Assembly (NCBI GenBank): GCA_944386385.1
Contig: CALXAV010000015.1
Span: forward strand, 1 to 42,306
Direction of reading: 5' to 3'
From: an uncultured Clostridia bacterium
GTDB lineage: Bacteria; Bacillota; Clostridia; TANB77; CAG-508
Length of the DNA stretch: 42,306 nucleotides
Below, piece by piece: positions 1 through 8,100 of this stretch. A model generated the notes under the pieces. It ran no database searches and was not told where the DNA came from. It worked only from the letters and a program-made list of their open reading frames with translations. Each line of letters starts with the position of its first letter. Positions within the stretch are counted from its first letter, which is position 1. Position numbers and translations under genes: made by a program.

Positions 1-85
1 AATTTATTAAAATAAAATAAAAAACTAAGATAAATGAAGATATCGAGAGATAATTAATTCATTTATAGAGATAGGAGGAATAATT

Positions 86-517
86 ATGAGTGAAGAAAAT
101 AAAGAAGAGAAAAAAGAGGAAATAGTAGAGCTAGAAGATGAAATTAAAACAGAAAACGATGGAATAAAAATATCAGATGATGTGGTTGCAGTTATTGCAG
201 GAGTTGCAGTATCAGAGGTTCCAGGTGTTTCTGGAATGGCAGGGGGATTTGCAGGAGGAATTTCAGAGGTATTTAGTGGAAAGAAAAATTTAGCAAAAGG
301 AATAAAAGCAGATATAAATGAAAATGTTGCAAAGATCGATGTAAATATCATAGTTGAATATGGTTCTAGAATACCAGATGTAGCATTTGAAATTCAAAAC
401 AGAGTTAAAAAAGCTGTAGAAAGTATGACTGGATTAAAAGTAGAAGAAGTAAATGTACATGTACAAGGTGTTAATACAGATACAGCTGAGACTCAAAAAT
501 CAGATGAAGAAGAATAA
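86..517 (+). CDS. Asp23/Gls24 family envelope stress protein
   Basis: A 143-residue protein with an acidic, Lys/Glu-rich N-terminal tail (about residues 1-25) followed by an Asp23/Gls24 domain. Recognisable parts are the VVAVIAGVAVSEVPGV stretch, the glycine-rich loop after it and the closing pattern VEEVNVHVQGV. Members of this family are abundant cytosolic proteins that attach to the membrane through AmaP and help cell-envelope homeostasis. The ATG at 86 follows an AGGAGG at 73-78. The next genes encode an AmaP-like protein and a DUF2273 protein, the usual partners, which supports the call. No upstream gene end is visible in the first 85 bases, so the promoter may lie outside the window. 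Confidence 0.9.
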   Translation: MSEENKEEKKEEIVELEDEIKTENDGIKISDDVVAVIAGVAVSEVPGVSGMAGGFAGGISEVFSGKKNLAKGIKADINENVAKIDVNIIVEYGSRIPDVAFEIQNRVKKAVESMTGLKVEEVNVHVQGVNTDTAETQKSDEEE

Positions 518-543
518 AATATAGTAAAAGGAGAATTGAAGAA

Positions 544-1095
544 ATGAAAACTTTAGAAAAAATCACATTAATTATATATTCTAATATAATGTTAATATTA
601 TCAATAGTATTATGTTTATTAATATTTGGTTGGTTAGATATGGATTTAGTTGGAAATATGGTTTATAGACTTATAGTAGGAGAAACATCAAGTAAAATAT
701 TACTTGGACTAGGAATAATATTTATCTTACTTTCTATTAAATGTATATTCTTTGATTCAACATCAAAAGAACAAATAAAAGAAAGACAAGGTGTTTTATT
801 AGAAAACGACAGTGGAAAACTTATGATTTCTAAAGAGACAATAGAAAATCTAGTAAATTCAGTAGCATTAAACTTCCAAAGTGCAGAAGATGTTTCAACA
901 AGAGTTGAATTAGACAAAGACAATAATGTAAAAGTATATGTAAACTTAATAATAAGTTCAGATGCAGTTATTAAAGATTTATCAGCAAATCTTCAAACGA
1001 GAATAAAAGAAAAAGTAAAAAGAGCAACAGATTTAGAAGTAAAAGAAGTAAATATTACAGTAAAAAAAGTTGCAGCAAAGGAGCAACAAGCTTAA
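544..1095 (+). CDS. amaP: AmaP-like alkaline shock response membrane anchor protein
   Basis: A 183-residue protein with two N-terminal transmembrane segments (about residues 8-30 and 53-72) and a cytosolic C-terminal half that resembles a degenerate Asp23 domain, ending in the pattern VKEVNITVKKV. In this family the membrane hairpin anchors Asp23 at the cytoplasmic membrane. Start at 544 with AAAGGAG just upstream. It follows the Asp23-like gene by 26 bases and precedes the DUF2273 gene by 21, so the three look co-transcribed. Symbol assigned by architecture and neighbours rather than close identity. Confidence 0.82.
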   Translation: MKTLEKITLIIYSNIMLILSIVLCLLIFGWLDMDLVGNMVYRLIVGETSSKILLGLGIIFILLSIKCIFFDSTSKEQIKERQGVLLENDSGKLMISKETIENLVNSVALNFQSAEDVSTRVELDKDNNVKVYVNLIISSDAVIKDLSANLQTRIKEKVKRATDLEVKEVNITVKKVAAKEQQA

Positions 1096-1116
1096 AAACA
1101 CGAAAGGAATGATAAT

Positions 1117-1320
1117 ATGAATGGATTTAAAGATTTTTGGGATCATTATAAAGGTGCTATTATCGGAATAGTTATTGCAGTATTAATATTAATAACAAGA
1201 TTACAAGATTTAATCTTAGCAGCTGTTGTAATTATACTCGGAGCTATTATTGGAAATTATGTACAACAAAATAAAGAAGATGTAAAAACTAAATTAAAGA
1301 ATTTTATTGATAAAATGTAG
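1117..1320 (+). CDS. DUF2273 small membrane protein
   Basis: A 67-residue protein with two hydrophobic segments (about residues 13-28 and 31-49) and a basic C-terminal tail. Size, the early WDHYKGAIIG motif and position after asp23/amaP match the DUF2273 family found in this stress operon. Function is not established; an auxiliary membrane partner of Asp23/AmaP is an inference from gene order. RBS AAAGGA at about 1102. Confidence 0.8.
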   Translation: MNGFKDFWDHYKGAIIGIVIAVLILITRLQDLILAAVVIILGAIIGNYVQQNKEDVKTKLKNFIDKM

Positions 1321-1332
1321 GAAGGAATAGAA

Positions 1333-1737
1333 ATGAATCGTTCAGAAATAAGAGAACAGGCTTTTAAATTGATATATAGTTTAGAAATACAAAGAGGAGA
1401 AATAAATCTTGAAGAACAAGTAGAACTTTATTTAGAAAGTAATAGTATAAAAGATAAAAATGCAGTAGAATATATAAAAGATGCAGTATTTGGAATTGAT
1501 AAAAATGAAGAAGAAATCTTAAAAGAAATAGAAAAATACTTGAAATCAGATTGGAAAATTGACCGTATTTCTAAAATAGATTTAAGTATATTAAAATTAG
1601 CTATATATGAAATAAAATATAAGGAATTACCATTTAAAGTGGCAATAAATGAAGCAGTAGAGCTAGCAAAAAAATATGGAGAAGATACATCTAAAAAATT
1701 TGTTAATGGAATACTTGCAAATGTAGTAAAAGAATAG
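1333..1737 (+). CDS. nusB: Transcription antitermination factor NusB
   Basis: A 134-residue all-helical protein of normal NusB length. The start ([13 protein letters not shown]), the middle ([20 protein letters not shown]) and the end ([20 protein letters not shown]) are diagnostic. NusB with NusE (S10) binds boxA RNA and supports antitermination and rRNA maturation. RBS GAAGGA at 1321-1326 sits directly after the stop of the previous gene. The nusB-xseA-xseB order is common in Firmicutes. Confidence 0.96.
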   Translation: MNRSEIREQAFKLIYSLEIQRGEINLEEQVELYLESNSIKDKNAVEYIKDAVFGIDKNEEEILKEIEKYLKSDWKIDRISKIDLSILKLAIYEIKYKELPFKVAINEAVELAKKYGEDTSKKFVNGILANVVKE

Positions 1738-1752
1738 AAAAGGATGAATATT

Positions 1753-2946
1753 ATGAGATATAGTGACATGGCAGTTACTGTTTCTGACTTAAACAGATAC
1801 ATAAAAGATAAAATTGCAAATGATGAGAATTTGAGCCAAATTCTAGTTAAAGGGGAAATATCAAATTTCAAAAATCATTACACAGGACATATGTATTTTA
1901 CATTAAAAGATGAAAATTCTTTAATTAAATGTGTATGTTTTAAAACATATGCTGAAAAACTAACTTTCATGCCAAAAGATGGTATGAAAGTTATAGTTTT
2001 GGGAAGTGTTTCTGTTTTTGAAAGAGACGGTATATATCAAATATATGTAAAAATGATGGAAGAGGATGGGCAAGGAGATTTATATACTAAATATAAAGAG
2101 TTGAAAGAAAAGCTAGAAAAAGAAGGTTTATTTGACGAAGCACATAAACAAAAAATTCCTCTTATGCCAAAAGTAATTGGAGTTTTAACTTCACAAACAG
2201 GTTCGGTAATTAGAGATATTATAAATGTTTCAACAAGAAGAAATCCAAATGTATATATAAGATTGCTTCCAGTACCTGTACAAGGAGAAGGAGCTGCTGA
2301 AAAAATAGCTTCTGGAATTAAATTTATGAATGAAAATAAATTAGCAGATGTGCTAATTTTAGCACGTGGCGGAGGTTCGTTAGAAGACTTATGGCCATTT
2401 AATGAGGAAATTGTTGCAAGAGCAATTTATGACTCAGAAATACCGATAATATCTGCAGTAGGACATGAAACAGATTTTTCAATATCAGACTTTGTAGCAG
2501 ATTTAAGGGCACCAACACCATCAGCTGCAGCAGAGCTTGCAGTTCCTGATGTTTATGAAGTAAAAAGAAAGATAGAAAGTTACCAAGATAGACTAAGAAT
2601 GGCTTTACTAAAAAAAGTTGAAGTAATGAAGCTAAGATTCGATAAGTGTATGGCAAGTTCAGCATTTAAAGAACCATTAAGAAAAGTTAATGATAATTAT
2701 TTATTAATAGATAATTTCTTAAAGAGATTAGAAGCTTCTATAAAAATAAAGCAAGAAAAAGAGAAAAACAGATATATAGAATTAGTTTCTAAATTAGATG
2801 CTTTAAGTCCTTTAAAGACACTATCTAGAGGATATTCAATAACAGAAAAAGACGGAAAAATAATAAAATCTAAAGACGAATTAAAAAAGGGCGACAAAAT
2901 TGAACTAAGATTTACGGACGGAAAAAAACAAGCTTTAATTGATTAA
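1753..2946 (+). CDS. xseA: Exodeoxyribonuclease VII large subunit
   Basis: XseA, the catalytic subunit of exonuclease VII, which degrades single-stranded DNA to oligonucleotides. It has an N-terminal OB fold (about residues 8-105, with VKGEISNFKNH and GHMYFTLKD) and a catalytic core (GVLTSQTGSVIRDI, LARGGGSLEDLWPFNEE, SAVGHETDFSISDFVADLRA), then a long helical segment and a C-terminal tail with LSRGYSI. The ATG at 1744 lies against the AAAAGGA, with no spacer; the ATG at 1753 has proper spacing, so I place the start there (397 residues). Confidence 0.96.
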   Translation: MRYSDMAVTVSDLNRYIKDKIANDENLSQILVKGEISNFKNHYTGHMYFTLKDENSLIKCVCFKTYAEKLTFMPKDGMKVIVLGSVSVFERDGIYQIYVKMMEEDGQGDLYTKYKELKEKLEKEGLFDEAHKQKIPLMPKVIGVLTSQTGSVIRDIINVSTRRNPNVYIRLLPVPVQGEGAAEKIASGIKFMNENKLADVLILARGGGSLEDLWPFNEEIVARAIYDSEIPIISAVGHETDFSISDFVADLRAPTPSAAAELAVPDVYEVKRKIESYQDRLRMALLKKVEVMKLRFDKCMASSAFKEPLRKVNDNYLLIDNFLKRLEASIKIKQEKEKNRYIELVSKLDALSPLKTLSRGYSITEKDGKIIKSKDELKKGDKIELRFTDGKKQALID

Positions 2947-2959
2947 AAGGAGAAATATT

Positions 2960-3181
2960 ATGAGTAAGAGTTTTGAAGAACAAATGGAGAACTTAGAAAA
3001 AATTGTTGGAGAATTGGAAAAGGGAGATTTAAATCTTGATGATTCTGTAACAAAATTTGAAGAAGGAATTAAAATTTCAAAAGAATGTAATAAAATATTA
3101 CAAGAAGCAGAAAAGAAAATCACTATGTTAGTAAATGAAAATGGTGAGACCAAAGAAGAAAACTTCGAAACAGAAGAATAG
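2960..3181 (+). CDS. xseB: Exodeoxyribonuclease VII small subunit
   Basis: A 73-residue helical protein with the XseB signature FEEQMENLEKIVGELEKGDL followed by LDDSVTKFEEGIKI. It binds the long helical part of XseA to form the holoenzyme. The frame stays open upstream to a TTG at 2939, but AAAGGAG at 2946-2952 points to the ATG at 2960. That RBS overlaps the xseA stop codon (2944-2946), which suggests coupled translation. Confidence 0.95.
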   Translation: MSKSFEEQMENLEKIVGELEKGDLNLDDSVTKFEEGIKISKECNKILQEAEKKITMLVNENGETKEENFETEE

Positions 3182-3203
3182 TTAAAGGGGAGAATTTAGA
3201 AAA

Positions 3204-3647
3204 ATGGATAATAATTTAATGACATTTATTCAGAACAAATATGTATATGTTCCATTTTTATTATGGTTTGGAATACAATTATTTAAATTAGTTTATGATT
3301 TAGTTACAACTAAAAAATTTAATTTTAAAAGGATATTAGGAGCAGGAGGAATGCCAAGCTCACATTCAGCAGTTGTAACAAGCTTATGCACATTGATAGG
3401 AAGAAATGAAGGAGTAGGAACTCCATTATTTGCTTTATCACTTGCATTTGCATTTGTAGTAATGTATGATGCTTGTGGAGTAAGAAGAGCCGCAGGAAAA
3501 CAAGCAGCTTTATTAAATAAGTTAATAGAAACACCAGGACTTACAGGTGTGCAAGTATCAGAAAAGCTTGTGGAAGTATTAGGACATACTCCGACACAAG
3601 TATTTGTAGGAGCATTAATTGGAATAGCTGTAGGATTTATAGTATAA
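3204..3647 (+). CDS. Divergent PAP2 family (DUF212) membrane protein
   Basis: A 147-residue integral membrane protein related to B. subtilis YuiD. Visible motifs are GGMPSSHSA (residues 50-58), the phosphatase-like SSH motif of the family, and YDACGVRRAAGKQA around residues 92-106. About four hydrophobic segments. Divergent PAP2 proteins resemble acid phosphatases; the substrate is unknown. It lies between xseB and fhs on the same strand. RBS AAAGGGGAG at 3184-3192, a slightly long 11-base spacer. Confidence 0.88.
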   Translation: MDNNLMTFIQNKYVYVPFLLWFGIQLFKLVYDLVTTKKFNFKRILGAGGMPSSHSAVVTSLCTLIGRNEGVGTPLFALSLAFAFVVMYDACGVRRAAGKQAALLNKLIETPGLTGVQVSEKLVEVLGHTPTQVFVGALIGIAVGFIV

Positions 3648-3662
3648 GTAGAGGTGATTTAT

Positions 3663-5324
3663 ATGACAGATATAGAAATCGCAAGAAATACAGAGTTACA
3701 AGAAATAGATAAAATAGCAAATAAAATAGGAATTGAAGAAGATGATTTAGAATTATATGGAAAGTATAAAGCTAAGATTTCTAATTCTGTATATGAAAAG
3801 GTAAAAGATAATAAGAATGGAAAATTAGTTTTAGTTACAGCAATAAGTCCAACACCTCTAGGAGAAGGCAAAACAACTGTATCAATAGCAATTGCAGATG
3901 GATTAAGAAAAATAGGCAAAAATTCTATTTTGGCACTAAGAGAACCTTCACTTGGTCCTGTTTTCGGAATAAAAGGAGGAGCAACAGGAGGAGGAAAAGT
4001 ACAAATAGCACCTATGGAAGATATTAACCTTCATTTTACAGGTGATATACATGCAATGACTGCAGCAAATAATTTGCTTTCAAGTATGATAGATAATCAT
4101 ATTTATTTTGGAAATGAATTAGGATTTAAAAAAGTAGTTTGGAAAAGATGTATGGATTTAAATGATAGACAATTGAGAAAAGTGGAAACAGGTCTATCAG
4201 GTGAAAAGAAAATAGTGCCAAGAGAAGATGGTTTTGATATAACAGTTGCATCTGAAATAATGGCAATTGTATGTCTATCAAAAGATATAAAAGATTTAAA
4301 AGAAAAACTAGGAAATATAATTGTTGGATATAACAATGAAGATAAACCAATATTTGCAAGAGATTTAAAGGTAAATGGAGCAATGGCGGTTCTTTTAAAA
4401 GATGGAATCAAACCTAATCTAGTACAAACATTAGAACATACACCAGCAATTGTTCATGGAGGACCTTTTGCAAATATTGCACATGGATGTAATAGTGTTA
4501 TTGCAACTAAAATGGCAATGAAGCTTTCTGATTATGTAATAACAGAAGCAGGATTTGGTGCAGATTTAGGAGCAGAAAAGTTCTTAGATATAAAATGTAG
4601 AAAAGCAGGACTAAAACCAGATGCTGTAGTTTTAGTTGCAACAATAAAGGCACTTAAATATCATGGTGGAGTTGAGAAAGAAAAGATACAAGAAGAAAAT
4701 ATAGAGGGACTAGAAAAAGGAATAGGTAATCTATATCGTCATATTGATAATCTAAAAAATAAATTTGGATTAAATGTAATAGTTGCATTAAATAGATATA
4801 CATCTGATACTAAGGAAGAAATTAAATGGTTAGAAAATAAATTGAATGAAAGAAGTATACCAGTAAGCATTGTTGAAGGATGGGCAAAAGGAGGAGAAGG
4901 TGCAACAGATATTGCAAAGAAGTTAGTAGATTTAGTAGAAGTACCTGAAAACTTTAATTTTATCTATGAAGATACTAATAGTATAAAAGATAAAATATTA
5001 AAAGTTGCAACTAAGATTTATGGGGCAAAAGATGTAGAATATTCAGATGAAGCAAAAGAAAATATAGAGATGATAGAAAAATTAGGATATGGAAACTTAC
5101 CTGTATGTATTGCAAAAACACAATACTCATTTTCAGATGATCCTAAAAATCTAGAATGTAATAATGAGTATAATATACATGTAAGAGATGTAGAACTAAA
5201 GACTGGGGCTGGATTTATTGTAGTATTGGCAGGAAAGATTATGACAATGCCAGGACTTCCAAAAGTTCCAGCAGCTGAAAGTATTGATATAGATGAAAAT
5301 GGAAATATAGTAGGAATTTTCTAA
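3663..5324 (+). CDS. fhs: Formate-tetrahydrofolate ligase
   Basis: A 553-residue enzyme of usual length that makes 10-formyl-THF from formate, THF and ATP, a one-carbon entry step in Clostridia. The P-loop TPLGEGKTT (residues 64-72), LREPSLGPVFGIKGGATGGG, NNLLSSMIDNHIYFGNELGF and the C-terminal MPGLPKVPAAESID are diagnostic. A GTG at 3654 lies inside the ribosome binding site (GAGGTG 3651-3656), so I use the ATG at 3663. The gene ends an eight-gene plus-strand run and is followed directly by a terminator. Confidence 0.97.
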   Translation: MTDIEIARNTELQEIDKIANKIGIEEDDLELYGKYKAKISNSVYEKVKDNKNGKLVLVTAISPTPLGEGKTTVSIAIADGLRKIGKNSILALREPSLGPVFGIKGGATGGGKVQIAPMEDINLHFTGDIHAMTAANNLLSSMIDNHIYFGNELGFKKVVWKRCMDLNDRQLRKVETGLSGEKKIVPREDGFDITVASEIMAIVCLSKDIKDLKEKLGNIIVGYNNEDKPIFARDLKVNGAMAVLLKDGIKPNLVQTLEHTPAIVHGGPFANIAHGCNSVIATKMAMKLSDYVITEAGFGADLGAEKFLDIKCRKAGLKPDAVVLVATIKALKYHGGVEKEKIQEENIEGLEKGIGNLYRHIDNLKNKFGLNVIVALNRYTSDTKEEIKWLENKLNERSIPVSIVEGWAKGGEGATDIAKKLVDLVEVPENFNFIYEDTNSIKDKILKVATKIYGAKDVEYSDEAKENIEMIEKLGYGNLPVCIAKTQYSFSDDPKNLECNNEYNIHVRDVELKTGAGFIVVLAGKIMTMPGLPKVPAAESIDIDENGNIVGIF

Positions 5325-5337
5325 ATTATGAGGTCTA

Positions 5338-5371
5338 TTAAAGAAGATAGAAATATCTTCTTTAATTTTTT
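5338..5371 (+). terminator. Rho-independent terminator after fhs
   Basis: A 12-bp perfect stem (5338-5349 with 5354-5365), closed by a GAAA tetraloop at 5350-5353 and followed by a run of T. It separates the operon from the island downstream. Confidence 0.9.
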
Positions 5372-5393
5372 ATGTTAAATTTTATTTTTTATA

Positions 5394-5422
5394 TTGCCTG
5401 AATCATGATATGGTGATACAAT
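5394..5422 (+). promoter_or_regulatory. Promoter of the beta-CASP RNase gene
   Basis: TTGCCT (5394-5399), a 17-base spacer and TACAAT (5417-5422), with a TG one base before the -10 (extended -10). It lies about 47 bases upstream of the start at 5469. Confidence 0.65.
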
Positions 5423-5468
5423 GTTTTTGTAGTATAGGAAATCTATCTATTAGAAAAGGAGTTACTTT

Positions 5469-6884
5469 ATGGGTAGAAAAGAGCGGTTTTACGCAGACGT
5501 TATGTCTGTGCATCCAGAAGTTACCGGTTCTTGTAACATTGTAACTGTAAGGCTTCCGAATGGTGAGAAGTTCCATTTTATTGTCGATTGTGGATTGTTC
5601 CAAGGGAGCAAGGAAGAAGAGGAACGTAATAAGGAGCTGATGTTTAATCCATACAATATTGATTTTTGCCTTGTTACTCATGGCCACGCAGACCATATTG
5701 GTCGTTTGCCTTTGTTGATAAAGAAGGGGTATAGAAAGTACATCTATACAACAGACGTTACAAGAAGCATAATGGCGCCAGCATTGAAAGATAGTGCTAG
5801 AATCATACAAAGCAAAGCCAAGCGGCGCAGAGAAAAGGCTATCTACGATGATGACGATGCTGAACATACAATGCAGTATGTCAAGGGATGTGATTACAAT
5901 CAATGGATTCACGTAAGGAATAACGTTGATGTAATGTTCCTTGGAAATAGCCACTTGTATGGCGCAGCTATGGTTCTTGTAAGAATAAGTTATCCCCAAG
6001 AAAGGGATATCAACATACTTTTCACAGGAGATTACAACAACAAGAATCTTTTCTTTGATTCAGAGCCTATACCAGATTGGGTATATGAATTACCACTTAC
6101 AGTCGTGCAAGAGTCTACATATGGATATATGAATTCTCAAGAGATTAAGGAGACTTTTGTAGACAATATTATTAAGTGCGTAAGTAAAGGCGGAACAGTT
6201 GTAATCCCAGCTTTTGCTCTTGGCCGTATGCAAGAAGTTCTGTATAAGCTTAAAGTACTACAGGACTTGGGAACTCTTCCTTTGGAAGTTGCTATATATG
6301 TCGATGGCAAACTTGGAGTTATGTACACAGAAATGTGTAAGAATGGCATGCTTGGTGTCAAGGAAGAGATGAGGGAGTTCCTTCCCAGTAATGTTGTCTT
6401 TGTTGACAAAACGACTAGAGGCATGATTTTACAGGATAATGCTTCTAAGATTATTGTGACAACTTCTGGCATGGGGTCTCATGGTCCGGCTGAAACCTAT
6501 ATTCCTAGTTACATAACTAGGAGGAATGCACTTATTCAGTTTACAGGTTATGTAGCAGAAGGAACATTAGGAAGAGAGCTAAAAGAGGCACCCAAAGGTG
6601 AAAATGTGAAAGTCCGAGGGGTCCTTTACAAGAAGCAGGCAGAAATCGAATATACCAATGAGTTTTCTGCACATGCGAAGGCTGATGAAATGATTAGCTT
6701 CTTGCAAAGGTTTGAAAAACTCAATCTGGTGCTTGTGAATCATGGCGAGACACCTGTTAAGGACCTGTTTGCTAGGCGCATTCTGAGAGAAGTTGATGCA
6801 AAGAATATTGCTATACTTGGTCAATATTTCCATAGAGTTAATCCATATGGCTTAGTCACGAGTAAGTCAACTAAGTTCTTGTAA
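5469..6884 (+). CDS. Beta-CASP metallo-beta-lactamase ribonuclease
   Basis: A 471-residue protein with the complete set of metallo-beta-lactamase/beta-CASP motifs: DCGLFQG (40-46), THGHADH (70-76), a metal-ligand His in NSHLYGAAMV (162), FTGDYN with Asp187, the Glu of VVQESTYG, the beta-CASP motif IPAFALGR (246-253), TTSGMGSHGPA, SAHAKADE (400-407) and VNHGE (423-427). Proteins of this kind (CPSF73-like, YsgH-like) are zinc-dependent endo- or 5'-exoribonucleases. It has its own extended -10 promoter, AAAGGAG 7 bases before ATG, and its own terminator. Codon use (CTT, GGC, AAG, CGC) and base composition differ sharply from fhs and uvrA, which suggests horizontal acquisition. RNA target unknown. 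Confidence 0.88.
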   Translation: MGRKERFYADVMSVHPEVTGSCNIVTVRLPNGEKFHFIVDCGLFQGSKEEEERNKELMFNPYNIDFCLVTHGHADHIGRLPLLIKKGYRKYIYTTDVTRSIMAPALKDSARIIQSKAKRRREKAIYDDDDAEHTMQYVKGCDYNQWIHVRNNVDVMFLGNSHLYGAAMVLVRISYPQERDINILFTGDYNNKNLFFDSEPIPDWVYELPLTVVQESTYGYMNSQEIKETFVDNIIKCVSKGGTVVIPAFALGRMQEVLYKLKVLQDLGTLPLEVAIYVDGKLGVMYTEMCKNGMLGVKEEMREFLPSNVVFVDKTTRGMILQDNASKIIVTTSGMGSHGPAETYIPSYITRRNALIQFTGYVAEGTLGRELKEAPKGENVKVRGVLYKKQAEIEYTNEFSAHAKADEMISFLQRFEKLNLVLVNHGETPVKDLFARRILREVDAKNIAILGQYFHRVNPYGLVTSKSTKFL

Positions 6885-6890
6885 TTCCAT

Positions 6891-6922
6891 AGGAAGCACC
6901 CAAAGTGGGTGCTTCCTTATTT
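6891..6922 (+). terminator. Terminator after the beta-CASP gene
   Basis: A 12-bp inverted repeat (6891-6902 with 6906-6917, GC-rich AGGAAGCACCCA arm) with a short loop and a weak TTATTT tail. The U tract is poor, so efficiency is uncertain. Confidence 0.75.
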
Positions 6923-6929
6923 AACAAAC

Positions 6930-6958
6930 TTAAAAGTTATGTAAATCTGTAGTATAAT
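6930..6958 (+). promoter_or_regulatory. Probable promoter of the first small island gene
   Basis: A perfect TATAAT at 6953-6958 with only a weak TTAAAA at 6930-6935 (17-base spacer). The bases around the -10 (TGTAGTATAATAT) are the same as at the uvrA promoter. Confidence 0.5.
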
Positions 6959-7013
6959 ATTTAAATGGTAGGTTTCTACCGTGCACGTTCAAACGATAGT
7001 CAAAGGAGAAGAC

Positions 7014-7406
7014 ATGAAAGTAACTAAAGTTGGCGTTGAGTTTGTCTCGTCATTTACGAGGCAGCTACTCGGTGACATCAGCCTTGAAAATGAGGAGGTG
7101 TTTCTTCAGGCAGAGTATCTGGCCCATGATAATGGAATCCTGTTCTTGAAGGGACTTGAATCTAACGGTACTCCTAAACAGGTGATCGAGCTCATGGCAG
7201 GTTGCTTTGAGGAAGACTCCGATATGGAGAAACTCCTCAAAGAGGAAGGGATTATCAAGGAGCATGAACATCTCGAAGGCATTGTGATGAGTGTCAATAA
7301 CATTCCTGTTCTTGCAACTCATTACTCGCATGATCTTGAAGAGCTCTACAAGATCTGGGACACACAGCTTCGGGCTGAAGAGATGGAGTGGAGGAGTACT
7401 CTCTAA
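7014..7406 (+). CDS. Small protein of unknown function (paralog of the next gene)
   Basis: A 130-residue soluble acidic protein with no recognised domain, signal peptide or membrane segment. The frame extends up to a GTG at 6981, but AAAGGAG at 7002-7008 points to the ATG at 7014. Its centre and end (IELMAGCFEEDSDMEKLL, then GIVMSVNNIPVLATH) match the next gene (IELLSACFVEGSNFEREM, then GFVMNIYGEPVLVKR) in order and spacing, so the two are diverged paralogs. Codon use is like that of the beta-CASP gene and unlike the surrounding genome. Function not known. Confidence 0.8.
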   Translation: MKVTKVGVEFVSSFTRQLLGDISLENEEVFLQAEYLAHDNGILFLKGLESNGTPKQVIELMAGCFEEDSDMEKLLKEEGIIKEHEHLEGIVMSVNNIPVLATHYSHDLEELYKIWDTQLRAEEMEWRSTL

Positions 7407-7449
7407 GCCTTTGGCTACCTAAGTAAGATATAATTATCTTACAAACAGG

Positions 7450-7480
7450 AAGGGGGCTTGAGAATAGCACCCCTTTTCTA
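7450..7480 (+). terminator. Terminator after the first small island gene
   Basis: A G-rich arm (AAGGGGGC from 7450) pairs with GCACCCCTT (to 7475), with one mismatch, followed by TTCTATT. Plausible rho-independent terminator of moderate quality. Confidence 0.6.
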
Positions 7481-7484
7481 TTAG

Positions 7485-7513
7485 TTGAAAATTATGTTAA
7501 TTGATGATATAAT
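7485..7513 (+). promoter_or_regulatory. Promoter of the second small island gene
   Basis: TTGAAA (7485-7490), a 17-base spacer and TATAAT (7508-7513). It gives a leader of roughly 45-50 bases that contains the right arm of the 12-bp inverted repeat. Confidence 0.7.
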
Positions 7514-7567
7514 ATAAATGTATTGTAAGTAGGTAGCCAAAGAGTATAAAGTTTCTAAGGGAGGAAA

Positions 7568-7930
7568 ATGGAAGCGACGAATGTTTCGATATACTTTTCA
7601 GGCATTGGAAACAAGCCATATATCGGAATCACTTTTTCAAATTCAAGGGCACACCTTGAGACCCAGTGCTTATGCTATGCTGACAATATTTTGAGCTTGA
7701 GAAAAGAATCTGGCTATTATGGAAATAGTAGTTGGATTAGTAAAATAGAAATAATCGAGCTCTTGTCAGCTTGCTTTGTGGAAGGGTCAAATTTTGAAAG
7801 AGAGATGGAAAAGTTCTTTAGAGGAAGGCCATATGAAATGGTTAATGGTTTTGTGATGAACATATATGGTGAGCCAGTTCTTGTAAAGCGTACAAAAAAG
7901 CAATATTTTACAAACAGAAGGGAGCTTTAA
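7568..7930 (+). CDS. Small protein of unknown function (paralog of the previous gene)
   Basis: A 120-residue soluble protein with a strong RBS (AAGGGAGG, 7557-7564). It shares with its upstream neighbour an IEL-x3-CF-x-E-(G/D)-S core followed about 25 residues later by G-(I/F)-VM-(N/S)-(V/I)-x3-PVL. The N-terminal halves differ more. Separate promoters and terminators show the two paralogs are independent transcription units. No enzyme motif, HTH or toxin-antitoxin hallmark is visible. Confidence 0.8.
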   Translation: MEATNVSIYFSGIGNKPYIGITFSNSRAHLETQCLCYADNILSLRKESGYYGNSSWISKIEIIELLSACFVEGSNFEREMEKFFRGRPYEMVNGFVMNIYGEPVLVKRTKKQYFTNRREL

Positions 7931-7966
7931 AAATTTGGCGACAAAGAAGTAGGATAATTCCTAGAA

Positions 7967-8000
7967 GCAGGAAGAAGTCTCGAAAGAGACTTTTTTCTGC
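7967..8000 (+). terminator. Strong terminator closing the island
   Basis: AAGTCTC (7975-7981), a GAAA tetraloop (7982-7985) and GAGACTT (7986-7992), then a T run. An outer GCAG/CTGC pairing extends the stem to 7967 and 8000. Confidence 0.9.
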
Positions 8001-8055
8001 TTTAAAATATATATATAAATTAAAAGAACTAATTAGAAAAAAGTAAACCAAACTC

Positions 8056-8084
8056 TTGTTTTTATTTGGGAGTTGTAGTATAAT
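8056..8084 (+). promoter_or_regulatory. uvrA promoter
   Basis: TTGTTT (8056-8061), a 17-base spacer and TATAAT (8079-8084). Transcription would start near 8091, leaving a very short leader that contains only the RBS (GGGGTG). No clear LexA box was found. Confidence 0.7.
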
Positions 8085-8100
8085 ATCTCGGGGTGAAAAG

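Larger units (their letters stand above)
7409..7542. repeat. 12-bp perfect inverted repeat across the intergenic region
   Basis: CTTTGGCTACCT at 7409-7420 recurs as its exact reverse complement at 7531-7542, just upstream of the next gene's RBS. Between the arms lie a separate small hairpin (7423-7430 with 7435-7442), a terminator and a promoter. The arms could pair in a read-through transcript or mark a mobile or duplicated unit. Confidence 0.6.

Noticed and set aside
1-85. The end of an upstream gene or a promoter in the first 85 bases.
   Set aside because: No convincing coding frame or -35/-10 pair; only the RBS of the first gene is clear.
5403-5999. A long minus-strand frame opposite the beta-CASP gene.
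   Set aside because: The plus strand holds all catalytic motifs of the family; the minus frame has no RBS and no recognisable domain.
7014-7930. The two small proteins as a toxin-antitoxin pair.
   Set aside because: They are paralogs of each other with separate promoters and terminators and no HTH, RHH or toxin motif.
8000-8100. A LexA box in front of uvrA.
   Set aside because: No GAAC-N4-GTTC-like palindrome or close variant found near the promoter.
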